Assembly (NCBI GenBank): GCA_937961455.1
Contig: CALGNN010000141.1
Span: forward strand, 1 to 55,912
Length of the DNA stretch: 55,912 bases
From: an uncultured Saprospiraceae bacterium
GTDB lineage: Bacteria; Bacteroidota; Bacteroidia; Chitinophagales; Saprospiraceae
Reading direction: 5' to 3'
Part shown: one piece after another, positions 53,358 to 55,912 of the stretch
How the letters are laid out: each line of letters begins with the position of its first letter
Position numbering within the stretch: the first letter of the stretch is position 1
Program-made: the position numbers and the translations under genes
Notes under the pieces: model-generated
Seen by the model: the letters and a program-made list of their open reading frames with translations, nothing else
The model's database searches: none
Told to the model about the DNA's origin: nothing

Positions 53358-53391
53358 AAAATGCCTCATAATTTTCATTATAGGCATTTTT
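53356..53391 (+). terminator. smc terminator
   Basis: Arms AAAAATGCCT (53357-53366) and AGGCATTTTT (53382-53391) with a 15-base AT-rich loop, ending in a T-run. It begins at the smc stop. Confidence 0.7.
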
Positions 53392-53495
53392 ACTGCTCAT
53401 GGTTGGTTTTAACTGTTACAGCAGATATTTATAAATAAATATAAACTACTTGATTCAAAAAGTGTACCAATAGTTTTAAAAATAAGCAAAAGGCC

Positions 53496-54671
53496 ATGAC
53501 AGACGCTTCAAAATATAGTGGAAGAGGGGTTTCTTCAAGTAAATCTGAAGTCCATCAAGCCATAAAAGGCCTGAGTAAAGGTCTTTATCCAACAGCCTTT
53601 TGTAAAATATTGCCAGACCATGTTGGTCAAGATGAAGCTTATGCAAATGTCATGCATGCTGACACTGCAGGATCAAAAACAAGTCTCGCATATTTATATT
53701 GGAAGGAAACCAGAGATCTCAATGTCTGGAAGGGCATAGCCCAAGATGCCATTGTCATGAATTTAGATGATATGGCCTGTGTTGGGATTACTGAAGATAT
53801 CATCCTTTCCTCAACGATCGGAAGGAATAAAAATCGTGTCCCAGGTGAGGTGATCAAAGCCATCATAGAAGGAGCAACTGAATTTATCGAACTATTAGCA
53901 TCGCATGGAATTTCCGTCCATCAGTCAGGAGGAGAAACAGCCGATGTGGGAGATATTGTCAGAACGATTGATGTAGGATATACCACTTTCGCAAGAATCA
54001 AGAGAGATCAATTAATGATCAATGATATTCAAGATGGTGATCATATTTTAGGCCTAGCATCCTTTGGGCAAACAAGCTATGAGACCAGTTATAATAGTGG
54101 CATCTCAAGTAATGGCTTAACATCAGCTAGACATGATGTTCTATCGGCGTACTATAAGAAACATTTTCCAGAGAGTTTTGATCCCATGATTCCAGATGAA
54201 CTTAGTTATTCAGGCAAAAGGAAGCTTTCTGAGATGGTCTTAATTGGTCAAAAGAACTACAAAGTATCAGACCTTATACTAAGCCCTACAAGGACTTATA
54301 TGCCAGCTTTAAAAATGATTTTTAAGGAATGGGGAAAACACATCCACGGCATAATCCATTGTACGGGAGGTGCACAAACTAAGGTGCTGAAATTTATTGA
54401 AAACAAGAAAATCATCAAGGATCATCTTTTTGAAGCTCCACCGGTATTCCAACTAATTCAAAATGATACAGCTACTTCAACGAGAGAAATGTATCAGGTT
54501 TTTAATATGGGACATCGCCTAGAAATCTTTGCGAAAAAACATATTCTAGAGGAAATTCAAAGCCTTATAAAGCCGCTAAACATTGCTTCTCAAATCATTG
54601 GAAGAGTCGAAAATGCTGAGGTAAATGAAGTAGTCATAGATACCGGTTCAGAGCAAATAAATTATCTCTAA
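53496..54671 (+). CDS. purM: Phosphoribosylformylglycinamidine cyclo-ligase (AIR synthetase, PurM)
   Basis: This 391-residue enzyme catalyses ATP-dependent ring closure of FGAM to AIR, the fifth step of purine synthesis. The start KYSGRGVSSSKSEVHQAIKG, followed by MHADTAGSKTSLAYLYWKET, SGGETADVGD, LASFGQTSYE and IIHCTGGAQTKVLKF, marks the Bacteroidota long form (about 390 residues against 345 in E. coli). The end reads QVFNMGHRLEIF. No other pur gene is adjacent. A 138-base gap separates it from smc. Confidence 0.93.
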   Translation: MTDASKYSGRGVSSSKSEVHQAIKGLSKGLYPTAFCKILPDHVGQDEAYANVMHADTAGSKTSLAYLYWKETRDLNVWKGIAQDAIVMNLDDMACVGITEDIILSSTIGRNKNRVPGEVIKAIIEGATEFIELLASHGISVHQSGGETADVGDIVRTIDVGYTTFARIKRDQLMINDIQDGDHILGLASFGQTSYETSYNSGISSNGLTSARHDVLSAYYKKHFPESFDPMIPDELSYSGKRKLSEMVLIGQKNYKVSDLILSPTRTYMPALKMIFKEWGKHIHGIIHCTGGAQTKVLKFIENKKIIKDHLFEAPPVFQLIQNDTATSTREMYQVFNMGHRLEIFAKKHILEEIQSLIKPLNIASQIIGRVENAEVNEVVIDTGSEQINYL

Positions 54672-54890
54672 GTAATAGCGATTTATATTGATAATCAAGG
54701 GTTTATGATTTAGTTGAATTTTTTATTCAATTGTATCGAACTTTTAGTAGTTTTCAAGATTATTTATAGTGATTGCTAATAAAAACCAACACTTACATTA
54801 AACTACAGCGCCCAAGTAATTTTACAGAGATATTTAACAGCCTCTAGTGTGAGAAGCTGTTAGTGTTGCGAACTATGAAATTTATTATTT

Positions 54891-55352
54891 ATGAACAAGG
54901 AACAAGAGAGGCTTCTTTGGAAGTATATCGATGGCGAATGTAATCCAATGGAAACAGAGCAAATCGAAAAGCAACTAGAAGAAAACCCTGAATTTTTCGA
55001 AGAGTACATGTTGTGCTTACAACTACATGCGAAATTCAATAAAATCCATCAAAGACAAGGTAGAAAAAAAGAAGAAAATGAATTGATAGATCTTTCATTT
55101 CTAGACGATGTAGAGATGAAATATGTGCCAGCATTATCAATTTCTGATTTTGCTGTCTTCAAAATCTTTACCTCAGTTTTGGTAGCATTTTTATGGATCT
55201 CAGGATTTGAGCTAATCAAGTATATTTATGCTCACGCATCCAATATGAGTTTGTTTAATCTGATACTTGCTTATGCATTAATGAGTTATATCAGTTTATA
55301 CATACCGATTACCATGTACAGGAAAACAAAGAAATATTTACTTGCCGATTAG
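54891..55352 (+). CDS. Predicted inner-membrane protein with anti-sigma-like N-terminus
   Basis: A 153-residue protein. The start (ERLLWKYIDGECNPMETEQIEKQLEENPEF, given as LLWKYIDGECNPMETEQI) resembles the N-terminal helix-turn-helix of zf-HC2-like anti-sigma proteins, but the zinc Cys/His set is not complete. Two hydrophobic segments follow (about 92-112 and 122-140) and a short basic tail. No sigma-factor gene is adjacent. The 219-base upstream region holds a weak hairpin (AACAGC/GCTGTT at about 54837-54861) with no T-run. The function is unknown. Confidence 0.65.
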   Translation: MNKEQERLLWKYIDGECNPMETEQIEKQLEENPEFFEEYMLCLQLHAKFNKIHQRQGRKKEENELIDLSFLDDVEMKYVPALSISDFAVFKIFTSVLVAFLWISGFELIKYIYAHASNMSLFNLILAYALMSYISLYIPITMYRKTKKYLLAD

Positions 55353-55360
55353 GCAGGCAA

Positions 55361-55396
55361 AAAAAAAGGGAGTGAATATTTTCACTCCCTTTTTTT
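55361..55396. terminator. Bidirectional terminator
   Basis: Arms at 55361-55375 and 55382-55396 form a 15-bp perfect stem (core GGGAGTGA/TCACTCCC) with a 6-base loop, and with A- and T-runs on both sides. It serves the plus-strand membrane protein and the minus-strand repeat protein. Confidence 0.9.
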
Positions 55397-55411
55397 ATAT
55401 TTTGATATAGC

Positions 55412-55912
55412 TTATTCTACAATATCTCCTGCATCTTCTGCAAGATCCTTAGCTCCTTCAATAGCGTCTCCTGCTAAATCTTTAGCCCCATCAACAATGC
55501 CACCTACTGCATCACCGGCTGCATCTACAGCTCCAGAAACAGCATCCTTAGCGCCATCAACAACAGAACCAGCTGCGTCTACGACACCACCAGCTACATT
55601 CTTAGCTCCATCTACCAATCCTCCAACTGCTCCACCGGCTGCATCAACCACGCCTCCTACAGCTCCGCTAGCAGCATCTACTACATTTCCTCCTATGTTT
55701 TTTGCACCATCAACAACACCACCTACTGCATCACCAGCTGCATCTACAGCTCCAGAAACAGCATCTTTGGCTCCATCAACCACAGAACCAGCTGCATCGA
55801 CAACGCCACCAGCTACATTTTTCGCGCCATCTACAACACTGCCCACAGCTCCGCTAGCTGCATCAACAACACCCCCAGCAACATTTTTGGCACCATCAAC
55901 AACACCACCTAC
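55412..55912 (-). CDS. LEA-like 11-residue-repeat protein (5' end beyond window)
   Basis: The minus-strand frame is open to base 55912, so the protein is at least 166 residues and its start is outside the window. A GTG at 55846 inside it is only a Val codon. The whole visible part is built from units of about 11 residues such as VVDGAKNVAGG, VVDGAKDAVSG, AVDAAGDAVGG and AIEGAKDLAED, with two 7-residue part-units (VVDAAGS). The composition is almost only A, G, V, D, K, S and N. The period and amphipathic pattern resemble group 3 late-embryogenesis-abundant (LEA) proteins, which protect against drying or freezing. It ends DAGDIVE. Confidence 0.75.
   Translation of the reverse strand, partial: VGGVVDGAKNVAGGVVDAASGAVGSVVDGAKNVAGGVVDAAGSVVDGAKDAVSGAVDAAGDAVGGVVDGAKNIGGNVVDAASGAVGGVVDAAGGAVGGLVDGAKNVAGGVVDAAGSVVDGAKDAVSGAVDAAGDAVGGIVDGAKDLAGDAIEGAKDLAEDAGDIVE

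Noticed and set aside
55412-55846. Complete 144-residue version of the repeat protein starting at 55846
   Set aside because: That start is a GTG within the repeats and the frame continues, with the same repeats, to the end of the window, so the gene is truncated here.
55412-55912. CRISPR-like or tandem DNA repeat array
   Set aside because: The repeats are codon-phased and of varied sequence, and they encode an 11-residue protein period. There are no constant repeats with unique spacers.

Overview
The window is a gene-dense, AT-rich chromosomal stretch from a member of the Bacteroidota. The evidence is several secreted proteins with the C-terminal type A sorting domain of the type IX secretion system (T9SS), the gliding-associated gene gldC, a CarboxypepD_reg-like TonB-dependent receptor, a tail-fibre-like protein ending in the Bacteroidota HLPGVPSA motif, a 3-coathanger stack domain, and TANNTTTG-type -7 promoter elements. 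CotH/lamin-tail, FG-GAP/UnbV and Cys-rich CCxxW proteins make a Saprospiria-like marine or sediment organism plausible. That last step is inference.

Layout. 1-222: end of a sensor histidine kinase. 352-6260: two tandem paralogous secreted CotH-type proteins. 6263-10001 (minus): zinc-ribbon protein, secreted unknown, MiaE with a previously unlisted 41-residue membrane protein, and a Pif1-type helicase. 10105-16047 (plus): a tight three-gene unit of lamin-tail protein, TonB-dependent receptor and OB-fold/phospholipase D protein, which I read as a possible surface nucleic-acid or phosphodiester scavenging system. 16145-18046 (minus): M23 peptidase and tail-fibre-like protein. 18520-24398: secreted D-aminoacylase, DASS transporter, TrmN6-type methyltransferase, two small DNA-binding proteins, alanine dehydrogenase. 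24832-31467: pseudouridine synthase, SRP RNA, FSA-type aldolase and a compact alternating-strand block (nucleoside phosphorylase, ArsC/Spx-like protein, LuxE-like protein, lipoprotein, outer-membrane protein, amidase). 31623-36778 (plus): ccmB-ccmC-ccmD-like genes, Glu dehydrogenase, Lrp/AsnC, TraB-like protein and gldC. 36775-44923: sterol desaturase, secreted trypsin-like protease, Tat-type LD-carboxypeptidase, FAH-family hydrolase and lipoprotein oligopeptidase B. 45002-55352 (plus): MATE transporter, FG-GAP/UnbV lipoprotein, smc, purM, membrane protein. 55412-55912 (minus, cut by the window end): an 11-residue-repeat LEA-like protein.

No tRNA, rRNA, CRISPR array, insertion sequence, integrase or phage gene was recognised. 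The intergenic DNA is more interesting than expected. It holds five terminator-like hairpins that all face minus and have no obvious upstream gene. One of them closes a strongly structured candidate RNA at 37825-37958. A heptamer, GGGTATT, recurs between genes. Most convergent gene pairs abut or interlock their stop codons.
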